Below are positions 1 through 8,665 of a stretch of DNA of 64,000 nucleotides, piece by piece. Made by a program: the position numbers and the translations under genes. The notes beneath the pieces were generated by a model that saw only the letters and a program-made list of their open reading frames with translations, was not told the DNA's origin and did no database searches. Origin of the DNA: Desulfobacula sp. (lineage in GTDB: Bacteria; Desulfobacterota; Desulfobacteria; Desulfobacterales; Desulfobacteraceae). How positions within the stretch are numbered: the stretch's first letter is position 1; every line of letters starts with the position of its first letter. The stretch spans positions 142,014-206,013 of the forward strand of contig JAMPXP010000008.1 of the NCBI GenBank assembly GCA_023701135.1, in the 5' to 3' direction.

Positions 1-957
1 TTCGGAAAATTTAAAATAATCATAATAATCTCCGCCGACTTCCTCACAATACCGGCAGATTCCTGAAATGTCCATACCTGAAACATCCGGAGCATGACTG
101 GGCAAGAGGTTGGCCTGGATCTCCTTGGCCACATTGAGCCGTGTCAACATCCGGATGCGGTCCCGGAGGCCCAGGATCATTTTATTGGTATGGGTCGCAA
201 TCATGCCGAATTCATCGCTGGTGGCAACGGGCACAAGCCTTGAGAGGTCTCCGTTGCTGACGGATTCCAGAACACGGGTCTGCATATTAAAAAGCAGTTT
301 CAGGTTTTTTGAATAGGAATAGAGGATATTGATGATCAAAAACAAAAGGACGGCAACGGCAAAGGAAATTTCTTTAAAAACGGTTTTGGCCGTGATCTCC
401 CGCATGAGATTCATCCGGGTTGTGTCAATCTCCGTCAACCAGGCCAGATCGCGTCCAATGATCAGGATGATGATGACCATGACCATCAAATTGGTCACAA
501 CGGCAACAAAGAAAAATTTGCGGGTCATGGGATAGAATTTTTGGGGGCTGACCAAAAGATCAGGCTGGGCCAGGACGGATTTGATCACCTCCCGCTCTTT
601 TTCCAGGGACATGTCAATGGCGATAAAAAAGCCGAAGGCAACAAAACCGATGAAAAAAAGGCCTCCGCTGGCAAAAGGAATGGAAAAGAAAAAATGAATC
701 AAAAAAAAGGTAAACATACCTGCCGATAGCACCAATGCATATTCGGCAAAAAATTGCTTTTCGGCCTTTTCAATCAGGGCTGACGTATTCATAATCCTTT
801 TGAGAAGAAGCCATCGAAGGATCAACGCAGCTCCGAAACTCACACCGGTATAAGCCCTCAGTATCCCGGAGGGCATGCCTTGGATCATGGGTCAGACTTC
901 ACACCCATAAAAGCTGAGCACCAGCGCTGCAAACCCATAATGCAAGATGATTTTCAT
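1..957 (-). CDS. Membrane HAMP/PP2C-type phosphatase, probable selenoprotein (3' end outside window)
   Basis: The minus frame is open from base 1 to an ATG at 957 apart from one TGA at 892-894. Residues 1-17 are hydrophobic, then C19-E20-V21-U22 forms a CxxU motif, followed by several hydrophobic membrane segments (about residues 75-185), a HAMP-like linker (about 235-285) and the start of a SpoIIE/PP2C domain (LLPSHAP at about 300, then EVGGDYYDYF). Such RsbU-like enzymes dephosphorylate anti-sigma-antagonist proteins. The next ATG, at 888, has no ribosome site and would lose the first hydrophobic stretch. A hairpin fitting a bacterial SECIS follows the TGA. If the TGA is a real stop, the protein simply starts at 888. 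The PP2C identity is firm; selenocysteine is inferred. Confidence 0.75.
854..874 (-). promoter_or_regulatory. Candidate bacterial SECIS hairpin for the TGA at 892-894
   Basis: On the minus strand GCCCTC and GAGGGC form a perfect 6-bp stem around a 9-nt loop, CGGGATACT. The loop begins 23 nt after the TGA and has G at its second position. These values fit the general bacterial SECIS description (apical loop about 16-37 nt after UGA, a G among the first two loop bases). Confidence 0.55.
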
Positions 958-1192
958 TGGCGGGCGTCTCTTTCTTTCCGGAAAATCGGAAAAATTGATT
1001 ATTATTTCATATTAAGGCCCTATCCTAACACTTCCCCTATTTTTAAACCAGAATAAATTTTTCGGCAAGGCATCAACGAATCATAATTCAACCGATTTTT
1101 ACTGTCCAGGGTTTGCATCCTGTGAAATCCATATTATGTTATGGAAACAGGGCTACATACGTCCGTAAGATCAATTCATAGAAGAGGTAATC

Positions 1193-1690
1193 ATGAAACA
1201 TATACAATTTCAGAAATTGGTGCTTTTCATTATCCTGACCGGTTTGCTGTTGATTTCAGGCTGTGCCGCATCTGCCCAGCGGTTTGGCCGGATGATGCCC
1301 GATGACCGCGTAAAGCAATCCTTTGAAACATTTACCGTGGACCCGGCCTATGCCTATTATTACTACGGCCAAAAAACTTTTCCCCAGGCCGTGGTCGGCA
1401 TTTCAAAGGGCTATGTTCTGGCTTCGGAAGACTGGCGACCCATAGATCTGACCACCGGGCAGCTCCGGGACTGGATCTGGCTGCATGCCCACCGGTTGCC
1501 GACGGATTTGAAACGATACGGATCAACCATCCTGGGTCCGGACGGGAAGCCTGCCGGGGTATGGTATTCCCTGGAGAGCTGGCATCAGTGGGCCAGAATC
1601 CAGTTTGTTGATGACACGACCATGAGAATCGGAGGCCCGATAGATGGAGATCAATACAACTGGTTCGGACTCAACGCCGTAATATTTTGA
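1193..1690 (+). CDS. Hypothetical lipoprotein
   Basis: This 165-residue protein has a lipoprotein signal: charged start, hydrophobic stretch and lipobox LISGC with C24 as the predicted lipidated residue. GAGG lies just upstream of the ATG. The mature part is rich in Tyr and Trp, with a YAYYYYG stretch near residue 50, and I recognise no family. It ends 10 bp before the MBOAT acyltransferase gene and is probably co-transcribed with it, so an envelope role in the same glycan-modification process is plausible but inferred. Confidence 0.7.
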   Translation: MKHIQFQKLVLFIILTGLLLISGCAASAQRFGRMMPDDRVKQSFETFTVDPAYAYYYYGQKTFPQAVVGISKGYVLASEDWRPIDLTTGQLRDWIWLHAHRLPTDLKRYGSTILGPDGKPAGVWYSLESWHQWARIQFVDDTTMRIGGPIDGDQYNWFGLNAVIF

Positions 1691-1700
1691 CAGGGTGTAA

Positions 1701-3116
1701 ATGGTATTTAATTCGCTGACCTTCCTTTTGTTTTTCGGCCTTGTTCTGGTCTTTTCCCGGCTCAGGATTTCCTGGACCGGGAAAAAAACGGGCCTGGTCT
1801 GTTTCAGTTATCTGTTTTATGCCGCCTGGAACCCGCCCTTTGTGGTCCTTTTATGGATCTCAACCCTCATCGATTGGATGGCCGGGGCCCTGATCTTCGC
1901 CTCAACGGCAAAATCTCGGAAAAGGCTGTTTTTTATCCTCAGTCTCATGGTGAATCTGGGGCTTCTGGGATTTTTCAAATACGGAAATTTTCTTCTGGAC
2001 AATTTTATTGCGGCCCTTAGCTGGTTTAATATTGCCTTTCAGCCTTTGAGGCCGGATATTATCCTTCCCGTTGGCATTTCCTTTTATACCTTCCAGTCCA
2101 TGTCCTATACCATTGACATATACCGGGGCAGGATGAAGCCCTGGGATTCCCCCGTTGATTTTGCCCTGTACGTGACCTTTTTCCCCCAACTGGTGGCCGG
2201 ACCCATTGTCCGGGCCCAGGATTTTCTGCCCCAGTGCGTTGCTCCAAAATCCGCCTCTGCACGGCAGATGCTCTGGGGCGGGGTTCTCCTGGTCACCGGG
2301 CTCTTTGAAAAGGTGTTCCTGGCCGATACCCTGCTGGCACCGGTATCGGATGCGGTTTTTACCCACACCGGGCAGGCCGGGTTCGTGGATGCCTGGATGG
2401 GAACCCTGGCCTTCTCGGCCCAGATTTTTTTTGATTTTGCCGGATATTCCACCTGCGCCGTTGGCGCGGCCCTGTGTCTGGGATTTATCCTGCCGGACAA
2501 TTTCAGGTTTCCCTATGGGGCCCTGGGATTTTCCGATTTCTGGCAACGCTGGCACATTTCCCTGTCCTCCTGGCTGAGGGATTATCTGTACATCCCTCTG
2601 GGCGGCAATAGGATCGGGACTGTCCGGACCTATGGGAATCTCATGCTGACCATGCTCATAGGCGGGCTCTGGCATGGGGCTTCCTGGCGCTTTGTGGCCT
2701 GGGGAGGGTTACACGGTATGTTTCTGGTGATGGAGCGGTTCATGAAAAGAAAATGGGGGCCCATGCCATCGGGTCATCGGGTGTGGATGCCCTTGGTCAC
2801 AGCCCTTTTTACCTATTTTCTGGTTGTCGTGACCTGGGTATTTTTCAGGGCCCAGAATTTTTCCGAAGCCTTTGTCCTTTTATATCAGATGTTCCATTTC
2901 AATGCCTCCGGGATCCTGGTCCAAGGGGATATCGCTACGGTGGCGGCCGTCTCGGTCTGTTTGTTCGGATTTCACTTTGCCATGAGAAACAGGTCCTATG
3001 AAGATCTGGTGGCCGGGACCCCGGTCGGCATCAGGGCTTTTGGTCTGGCCGTGATGCTGATCATCCTCAGCCTGACACCGGGAGATGATCGTGCCTTCAT
3101 CTATTTCCAATTCTGA
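1701..3116 (+). CDS. MBOAT family O-acyltransferase (AlgI/DltB-like)
   Basis: The product is a 471-residue polytopic membrane protein of the MBOAT family, which passes acyl groups across the inner membrane to extracellular glycans or teichoic acids. Visible family marks are PQLVAGPIVRAQ, FWQRWHISLSSWLRDYLYIPLGG (split here only by reading) and the catalytic-region histidine in GGLWHGASW (H325), with a second histidine in GGLHG (H338). Length matches AlgI. The flanking lipoprotein, SGNH-like and GSCFA genes suggest an acetylation cassette for an exopolysaccharide. The acceptor cannot be read from sequence. Confidence 0.92.
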   Translation: MVFNSLTFLLFFGLVLVFSRLRISWTGKKTGLVCFSYLFYAAWNPPFVVLLWISTLIDWMAGALIFASTAKSRKRLFFILSLMVNLGLLGFFKYGNFLLDNFIAALSWFNIAFQPLRPDIILPVGISFYTFQSMSYTIDIYRGRMKPWDSPVDFALYVTFFPQLVAGPIVRAQDFLPQCVAPKSASARQMLWGGVLLVTGLFEKVFLADTLLAPVSDAVFTHTGQAGFVDAWMGTLAFSAQIFFDFAGYSTCAVGAALCLGFILPDNFRFPYGALGFSDFWQRWHISLSSWLRDYLYIPLGGNRIGTVRTYGNLMLTMLIGGLWHGASWRFVAWGGLHGMFLVMERFMKRKWGPMPSGHRVWMPLVTALFTYFLVVVTWVFFRAQNFSEAFVLLYQMFHFNASGILVQGDIATVAAVSVCLFGFHFAMRNRSYEDLVAGTPVGIRAFGLAVMLIILSLTPGDDRAFIYFQF

Positions 3117-4107
3117 TACCCGGATGCGATCTGAAAATTTAGGGAAAACCTGGATGCTTGCCCTTTTGATAGCGGTTGCCGCCCTGGGGTCCTGGGAAGG
3201 GTTCTGGCGGGCCCAGGGCTTTCGGCCCTCCATTGAAGACGATATGCGTCTGTGGCATCTTGCGCGGTCCAGGGTTTCGAAAGAGACTCAAATCGTCTTT
3301 GTGGGGTCTTCCAGAATCCAACTGGGACTCCATCCGGATATATTTGCCCGGGAATGGGGCGTCACCCCGGTGAACCTGTCCATAGACGGGAATCCGCCCT
3401 ATCCCGTTCTGACGGACCTGGCCCAGGACCCGGAATTTTCGGGTCTGGTGATCTGCTCCATTCTTCCCCGCTGGCTGGGGGAAAAAACAACAGAGGACAA
3501 TCGGGCCTCCAAATGGGTCAGAAAATATTATACCCGGCCCCCCCTGTCAGGCCTTGATGCCCGGTTGTCCCTTCTGGTCCAGGGGGGTTTTGTGTTCAGG
3601 TATCCCGGCCTCGGCCCTGAAAAACTGGCGAAACAGGTTCAAAAAGGGGACCGTCCCCGGCCAGCCTATGCCCCCATGCGGCCGGACCGCTTCCGGGAGG
3701 CCCGGTTTAAGCCGGAGGATATCCCAAGGATGCGGGCATCCCGGATCAAGCTGGAACAGGCGGCCATGGAAGATGCGGAACAGATATCCTCCCAAGAATT
3801 TCAGGAAAGGCTGGCCTCATTGAATGCCGATGTCCGGAAAATCAGGCAGCGGGGAGGGGATGTGGTTTTTATCCGGATGCCGTCCTCGGGTGAGATCCGC
3901 GACCTGGAAGCCGCTGCCCGGCCCAGGGAAAAATATTGGGATGTACTCGCGAATTCCGTATCCGCAACGGCCATCCATTTTGAAGATTTTGACGGATTAA
4001 GGCATTTCCAGTGTGCGGACGGCTCCCACCTGGATGTGGACCAGGCCCGGGAATTTACCCTTCAATTGTTGAAACTCCTGCCGCCTCTAAAAGAAAACAG
4101 GGAATAG
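3085..4107 (+). CDS. SGNH-hydrolase-like membrane-anchored protein, MBOAT partner
   Basis: One N-terminal transmembrane segment (about residues 23-37) is followed by a soluble domain. GSSR at 74-77 resembles the block I serine of SGNH/GDSL proteins, and DGSHLD at 312-317 supplies the block V Asp/His pair. MBOAT proteins often work with such AlgX/AlgJ-like partners that finish acetyl transfer outside the membrane. The gene overlaps the end of the MBOAT gene. The ATG at 3085 sits directly against GGGAG, so the GTG at 3091, with better spacing, is an equally good start. The catalytic assignment is by motif only. Confidence 0.65.
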   Translation: MIVPSSISNSDTRMRSENLGKTWMLALLIAVAALGSWEGFWRAQGFRPSIEDDMRLWHLARSRVSKETQIVFVGSSRIQLGLHPDIFAREWGVTPVNLSIDGNPPYPVLTDLAQDPEFSGLVICSILPRWLGEKTTEDNRASKWVRKYYTRPPLSGLDARLSLLVQGGFVFRYPGLGPEKLAKQVQKGDRPRPAYAPMRPDRFREARFKPEDIPRMRASRIKLEQAAMEDAEQISSQEFQERLASLNADVRKIRQRGGDVVFIRMPSSGEIRDLEAAARPREKYWDVLANSVSATAIHFEDFDGLRHFQCADGSHLDVDQAREFTLQLLKLLPPLKENRE

Positions 4108-4161
4108 GCGCGAATCCGGGATTGACAGCAGTGCCGTTTTTTTATATGACTGAATTCGCGC
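4108..4161 (+). promoter_or_regulatory. Sigma-70-type promoter bracketed by an 8-bp inverted repeat
   Basis: TTGACA (4122-4127) and TATGAC (4145-4150) are 17 bp apart, ahead of the GSCFA gene. The pair is enclosed by GCGCGAAT (4108-4115) and its exact complement ATTCGCGC (4154-4161). The placement suggests operator half-sites around the promoter. Confidence 0.5.
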
Positions 4162-4219
4162 TGATGATGGGCCTATAAAGGTCCGATGATCCATCCCAAC
4201 CAAAGAAACAGGACCAATC

Positions 4220-5170
4220 ATGGCAACTTCGGAAATGCACCCTGTTCATCAATTTGAATCCTGGCAGGTATGGCCGGGATCCTATGACAATAAATTTGTT
4301 CCCGGCCAATACCCGCACAACCGGGACCAGGGCCTGGTGATGGACCGCTTCACCCCCATAGCCTCCATGGGGTCCTGCTTTGCCCGGGAGATCCGGAAGG
4401 TCCTCATCCGGGAGGGGTATTCCTATATCAGGGAAGAAACGGACCATCCGGCCTCGGTACATGCCAGCGCCGCCTGGGAAAGAACCTATAATACCTTTTC
4501 CATGCGGCAGATCTTTGAATATACATTCGGCTCCTTCACCCCGAACACGCGGTGGTGGATATCCCCCAAAACCGGCCAGGTCCAGGACCCCTATCGCAGG
4601 ATCATTCTCTATGGGTCCGTCGAGGCCGCGGAAAAGGATTTCGAGCATCATGTGGAATGCTCCAAAAGAGCCCTCCTGAAATCAAAGGTCCTCATCCTCA
4701 CCCTGGGGTTGACGGAAATCTGGGAGGATAAATCCGATAAGAGTGTGATCTGCCTGCCTTCGGGGCCCTATTTCAACGAGGGCGGCGGGCGGGATGAATA
4801 TGAGTTCAGGGTGAGCCGGTACCAGGAAAATCTGGATAACCTTGAGACCATTTACGGGCTGATGAAACAATACAACCCGGAATGCCGCATCATCATGACC
4901 GTGTCCCCGGTCCACCTCTGGGCCACTTTCCGCAAGGACATGGATGTGATCAGCGCCAACTGCAATTCCAAATCCACCCTCAGGGCTGTGGTGGACGAAT
5001 TTGTCTGCCGCCACAAGGATGTGTTTTATTTCCCCTCCTATGAGATAGCCACCAGTTTTAATATGCTCATGAACCAGAGCTGCTTTGAATACGGGAAGGA
5101 GAATTTTCATATCAACCGGGCCACGGTGGAGATGATCATGAAACATTTTTTTGAATTCTATTCCGGTTGA
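4220..5170 (+). CDS. GSCFA domain-containing protein
   Basis: This 316-residue protein carries the family-naming GSCFA motif at residues 51-55. The family is SGNH-hydrolase-like, with the motif at the nucleophile position. The central LILTLGLTEIWED and the later VSPVHL are also typical. There is no signal peptide, so it should act in the cytoplasm. Its own promoter precedes it, but it sits with the MBOAT/SGNH genes, consistent with acyl-glycan metabolism. The substrate is unknown. Confidence 0.85.
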   Translation: MATSEMHPVHQFESWQVWPGSYDNKFVPGQYPHNRDQGLVMDRFTPIASMGSCFAREIRKVLIREGYSYIREETDHPASVHASAAWERTYNTFSMRQIFEYTFGSFTPNTRWWISPKTGQVQDPYRRIILYGSVEAAEKDFEHHVECSKRALLKSKVLILTLGLTEIWEDKSDKSVICLPSGPYFNEGGGRDEYEFRVSRYQENLDNLETIYGLMKQYNPECRIIMTVSPVHLWATFRKDMDVISANCNSKSTLRAVVDEFVCRHKDVFYFPSYEIATSFNMLMNQSCFEYGKENFHINRATVEMIMKHFFEFYSG

Positions 5171-5278
5171 AACCGGATTTGAAAAGTTTTTCAAAAGGCT
5201 TGTCTGATTTTTTGCCATGGTATATAAGTTCCGGATGGCAAAAAATGGTAATGAAACGTTTTGCAAAGGAGTACAATT

Positions 5279-6901
5279 TTGAAAAACAGTGCCGTAAGGC
5301 TTTATACAATCATGTTGGTCATTGTTTTATCTTCAGTGGCAGCGGCTGCTCCGGGATTCTGTGATCCCCTGAAAAAAGTGGCGGTCTGCCCCCTGGAGAT
5401 GAACTCGCCGGAAGACCTTTCCTTTCTCCAGAAAGGCCTTTTTTCCATGCTGTTTTCCCGGCTTTCGGACCCGGGAAAGGTGGAGGTCCTGGACAGGGAA
5501 ACCATTGACCGGGCCTTAACTCAAGCCCAAGCCTCCCCCGCCACCCAGGGCCCCTTGAATGAATCCAAGGCCAAACTCATCGGCGCAAGCCTTGGGGTGG
5601 ATTATATTCTTTTCGGCAGCATGACCCAGTTCGGCAGCAGCGTCAGCCTGGATTTGTCCATGGTGTCGGTCAAAGGGGAAAAACCCACCCTGACCTTTTC
5701 CAAGCAGGCCCCGGAACCGGGCGCGGTCATCACGGAACTGGATATGGCTGCCACGGAAATCAATTTGAAGACCTTTGGCCGGGAGCCGGAACTGATTGTC
5801 CCCAAAGAACAATTGGCCCAGAGGCCTGAAACCCGGTCCGGGGAGGACAGCCGGAGTCCCCTGACCAATTACCGGACCCTTTTGGCCGCCAACGGGGAGA
5901 TCGTCGGCATGGCCGCGGGCGATGTGGACGGGGACAAAAAAAATGAGGTGGTGGTGGTTTATAAGCATACCATCGACATCCTGAAGGACAATGGCGGCGG
6001 AAACCTGGTATCCGTCCAAAAGATTGAAGACCCCGTCCATATGGAAATTGTGGGCGTGGATGCGGCCGACATCAACGGCAACGGCATCGCTGAAATTTTT
6101 GTTTCACGGTATCAGCCTGCCACGGGGGATGTCCATTCCTCCATCCTTGAATACACCGGCGGCGCATATAAGGTCCTGAGCAAGGACCTGCCCTGGTATA
6201 TGAGGGCCGTAAAGGCCGATGACGGCCGGGACATGCTCTATGCCCAGAAGAGCAGCCGGAAGACCGGCCCCTATGCCGGGAAGGATGTATTCAAGGTTAA
6301 CTGGGAAAACAATGCCCCTGTGCCGGGCGAGATCCTCCGGGTCCCGGACGGATTTTCCATATTGAGTTTCACCCTGGGAGAAGGCATGGGCCCGGATTCC
6401 ATGAGGGCCATGTTCACCAACAAAATCGGCCGCCTGGTCATTTTTAATGAAACCGGGGCCGTGGAATGGTCCGGGGAAGAAGGCTACGGCGGCACCCGGA
6501 TGTTTTATACCTATACGGAAACCGATAAAATCCAGAGGGATCTTGTTACCGGAGACGGCTTTTTTGGGAAGGGGGTTTATTTCCAGCCCCGGAACCTGGT
6601 CTTTGACGTGGATGCCGACGGAAAAAAGGATGTGGTCATAATTAAAAACAAGGATGCCGCCGACGGGCTCTTCGGTCAGCTCCGGCGGTTTAAGGGCGGC
6701 AGCATTGAAATCCTGAGATGGAGCGAAATGGGCCTTGCGCCGGAGACTTCCCCCAAAAAACTGCCGGGCCAGGTCACGGACATGGCTGTGACCGACTATG
6801 ACAACAACGGGAAAAACGAGATCCTCATTACCCTGATCAAAAATGCCAATAATTTTTCCTCGGAAAACTCAAAAAGCATGATTGTGGCCTATGACATGTA
6901 A
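5279..6901 (+). CDS. Exported TolB/FlgO-like N-domain plus VCBS/FG-GAP repeat protein
   Basis: The best start is the TTG at 5279, because AAGGAG at 5265-5270 is correctly spaced for it; the in-frame ATG at 5261 contains that ribosome site. A signal peptide is followed by a domain like TolB/CsgG/FlgO proteins (VAVCPLEM, LGVDYILFGSM) to about residue 165. The C-terminal half has calcium-binding-like Asp repeats: GDVDGDKKNE, ADINGNG, DVDADGKKD and DYDNNGKNE. The product is probably a periplasmic or surface beta-propeller. A smaller paralogue of its N-domain lies at 10968-11606. Function is unknown. Confidence 0.75.
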   Translation: MKNSAVRLYTIMLVIVLSSVAAAAPGFCDPLKKVAVCPLEMNSPEDLSFLQKGLFSMLFSRLSDPGKVEVLDRETIDRALTQAQASPATQGPLNESKAKLIGASLGVDYILFGSMTQFGSSVSLDLSMVSVKGEKPTLTFSKQAPEPGAVITELDMAATEINLKTFGREPELIVPKEQLAQRPETRSGEDSRSPLTNYRTLLAANGEIVGMAAGDVDGDKKNEVVVVYKHTIDILKDNGGGNLVSVQKIEDPVHMEIVGVDAADINGNGIAEIFVSRYQPATGDVHSSILEYTGGAYKVLSKDLPWYMRAVKADDGRDMLYAQKSSRKTGPYAGKDVFKVNWENNAPVPGEILRVPDGFSILSFTLGEGMGPDSMRAMFTNKIGRLVIFNETGAVEWSGEEGYGGTRMFYTYTETDKIQRDLVTGDGFFGKGVYFQPRNLVFDVDADGKKDVVIIKNKDAADGLFGQLRRFKGGSIEILRWSEMGLAPETSPKKLPGQVTDMAVTDYDNNGKNEILITLIKNANNFSSENSKSMIVAYDM

Positions 6902-6920
6902 AAAAAAACCGCAAAAAGGC

Positions 6921-6949
6921 TTGACAGGCCTGAAAACTATTGATATTAG
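6921..6949 (+). promoter_or_regulatory. Sigma-70-type promoter of the porin gene
   Basis: A consensus TTGACA (6921-6926) is followed after exactly 17 bp by TATTAG (6944-6949). Predicted transcription starts near 6956, leaving an unusually long leader of about 150 nt before the porin ATG. Confidence 0.6.
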
Positions 6950-6967
6950 ACAGCCTATGTTCTGCTA

Positions 6968-7019
6968 AAAGACTTAAATGCCTGCAAAGGCGGTGATACC
7001 GGCGCAGGGTTTAATCTTT
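6968..7019 (+). ncRNA. Structured leader element upstream of the porin gene
   Basis: Three consecutive 5-bp helices can form: AAAGA/TCTTT (6968-6972 with 7015-7019), TTAAA/TTTAA (6974-6978 with 7010-7014) and CCTGC/GCAGG (6981-6985 with 7004-7008). They are separated by a bulged C and a small internal loop, with a short GGT/ACC pairing at the tip. No U-run follows, so it is not a terminator. I do not recognise a riboswitch class; it may be a regulatory or mRNA-stabilising leader. Confidence 0.4.
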
Positions 7020-7108
7020 AAAAGAACATGAAAACGGATTCTTTGGTTGTATTTAAAAGGAGTATGGCCAAAGAAAATTTTAAACCCTTTTGTGTAAAGG
7101 AAAAAAAG

Positions 7109-8467
7109 ATGAAAAAACTAATTGCGTTAATGTTTGCCGTGCTTTTCCTGGGCGCAGGAATTGCCACCGCAAGCGATCTGTCCATGACCGGTAAGTACAC
7201 CGTCAGAGGCCAGTATTTCGACAATGGCGGTAAAGTTACCGCGCCTCCGGCAGATGCCGATGACAGATCCTATGCTGCGTATGATCAGGAATTGACTGCG
7301 GATTCAAAATGGAAAATGGATGACACCACCTTTGTTTTCGCCCGTTTTAACATAAGAGATCAAACTTGGGGTAAAAACGGCAATACAGTGACTGAAGAAC
7401 TAAATGACGGCACGCCGGAAGATAACATCGAAGCCCAGCAGGTCTGGGGCCAGACCACCTTTGCCAACGGCATCAGTCTTAAAGTGGGTCTCATGGCCGC
7501 CGGCGCCTGGGGGACCGATTTCGGTAATACTTCCACCGAAGCCTACAGGGTATTTACCACAGTCCCCACACAAATCGGTAACGTAATCGGTATCCTTGAA
7601 AAACCGAACGGATATGGTCTAACCGGTCAGACCAGCGAAAATGGAAGCGATAGTATCGGCGAGAACAATGATACGGATGTTTATCATCTCGCCCTGGTTA
7701 CAAAACTCGGGGATGTTAATATTGCACCCATCGTTAGTTTCATAAACGCTAATAACAACAATTATGCTGCTGATGCTCAGCAGATTCTTGTTCAGCTTTC
7801 CATCACAGGAAAAGCCGGGATGATCGGCTATGAAGCAGATTTTTCTTTCAGAGATGTTGACAAGACAATTCCTGAAAATGTATTGGTGACTTCTACAATG
7901 GATTACCAGCTTTTCGGAGCCTACGGTAATGTCTGGTATCAGATGCAGGCCCTTAGGATCGGCGCCTTTGCAGCTTACGGATCATGGGATGAAGACGCCC
8001 AGGCAGGCTATGATTTTGGTGATGATTTTGCCCCCGGCAAGCTGTTGCTCATGGGTGACGGCCTCCTTGGCGAGGGTACCGGGAATGTGGGCGCACAGAA
8101 TCCAAGCGCTGCTGCACTAGCCGCTTACCCCGATTCCGATAAGTGGAATAATGAGGGTGGAATGATCGGCTCATCGCTTTTTGGTATCTATGGCGAATAT
8201 GCCGTTACTGACAAACTCACCCTCAGTGCTGTTGCTGCCTATGCGACACCTGACCGTGATCGTTCAAATGATTTTGCGGGTTCTGCTGCAATTAGAAAAT
8301 GGGATGATGCCGAAATTTTCGAGCTTTCCGGCGGATTTGTTTACAAGATCACCCCAAGCCTGACCTATGACGGCGGTGTTGGTATGGCAACCGTTGATTA
8401 CGGTGATGCCACTGTTGATCCCGATACCCTTGTGGAAGCCTTCCATAGACTTTCCTTTGCTTTCTAA
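7109..8467 (+). CDS. Outer-membrane porin-like beta-barrel protein
   Basis: The 452-residue product begins with a signal peptide (MKKLIALMFAV, cleavage after ATA or IATAS). The mature chain has alternating polar/aromatic strands and ends in an aromatic residue, HRLSFAF, the usual outer-membrane barrel signature. AAGGAAAAAAAG precedes the ATG at 7109; an upstream in-frame ATG at 7028 would add an implausible leader. A strong promoter, folded leader and terminator make it a single-gene, probably highly expressed unit. The solute is not predictable. Confidence 0.8.
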   Translation: MKKLIALMFAVLFLGAGIATASDLSMTGKYTVRGQYFDNGGKVTAPPADADDRSYAAYDQELTADSKWKMDDTTFVFARFNIRDQTWGKNGNTVTEELNDGTPEDNIEAQQVWGQTTFANGISLKVGLMAAGAWGTDFGNTSTEAYRVFTTVPTQIGNVIGILEKPNGYGLTGQTSENGSDSIGENNDTDVYHLALVTKLGDVNIAPIVSFINANNNNYAADAQQILVQLSITGKAGMIGYEADFSFRDVDKTIPENVLVTSTMDYQLFGAYGNVWYQMQALRIGAFAAYGSWDEDAQAGYDFGDDFAPGKLLLMGDGLLGEGTGNVGAQNPSAAALAAYPDSDKWNNEGGMIGSSLFGIYGEYAVTDKLTLSAVAAYATPDRDRSNDFAGSAAIRKWDDAEIFELSGGFVYKITPSLTYDGGVGMATVDYGDATVDPDTLVEAFHRLSFAF

Positions 8468-8505
8468 GACAGTATGATTTAACGTTTTAGTTCTTTGTTT
8501 GACAA

Positions 8506-8546
8506 TGAGCCCCGCCCGGATCACCCCGGACGGGGCTCATGCTTTT
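8506..8546 (+). terminator. Intrinsic terminator after the porin gene
   Basis: GAGCCCCG (8507-8514) pairs with CGGGGCTC (8531-8538), extended by the inner CCGG bases, and is followed by GCTTTTTG. Confidence 0.7.
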
Positions 8547-8629
8547 TGAGCAAAGATTTCTTATTGAGAAATCGTATTTCCGCCTTTTTTAAAATTGATA
8601 TTAATAGGTACAGTGTGTATGAATATATC

Positions 8630-8665
8630 GTGAACAGCAAAGAGATCATAACACTGCTTAAAAAT
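8630..8665 (+). pseudogene. Remnant of a hicA toxin gene (first ~12 codons)
   Basis: The GTG at 8630 begins VNSKEIITLLKNE, matching the very start of HicA mRNA interferases (MNSKEIIKLL). The frame then passes directly into the hicB start codon and ends at 8689. Nearly the whole toxin, including the double-stranded-RNA-binding-like fold with its catalytic His, is gone. The order, hicA before hicB, is as in intact loci. Confidence 0.6.

Noticed and set aside
1902..2675. A 257-codon minus-strand frame
   Set aside because: It is antisense to the MBOAT gene and has no start context or family pattern.
6968..7019. Cyclic di-GMP or other known riboswitch in the porin leader
   Set aside because: Words such as GCAAAGG occur, but the helix order and conserved core of GEMM or fluoride riboswitches are not present.
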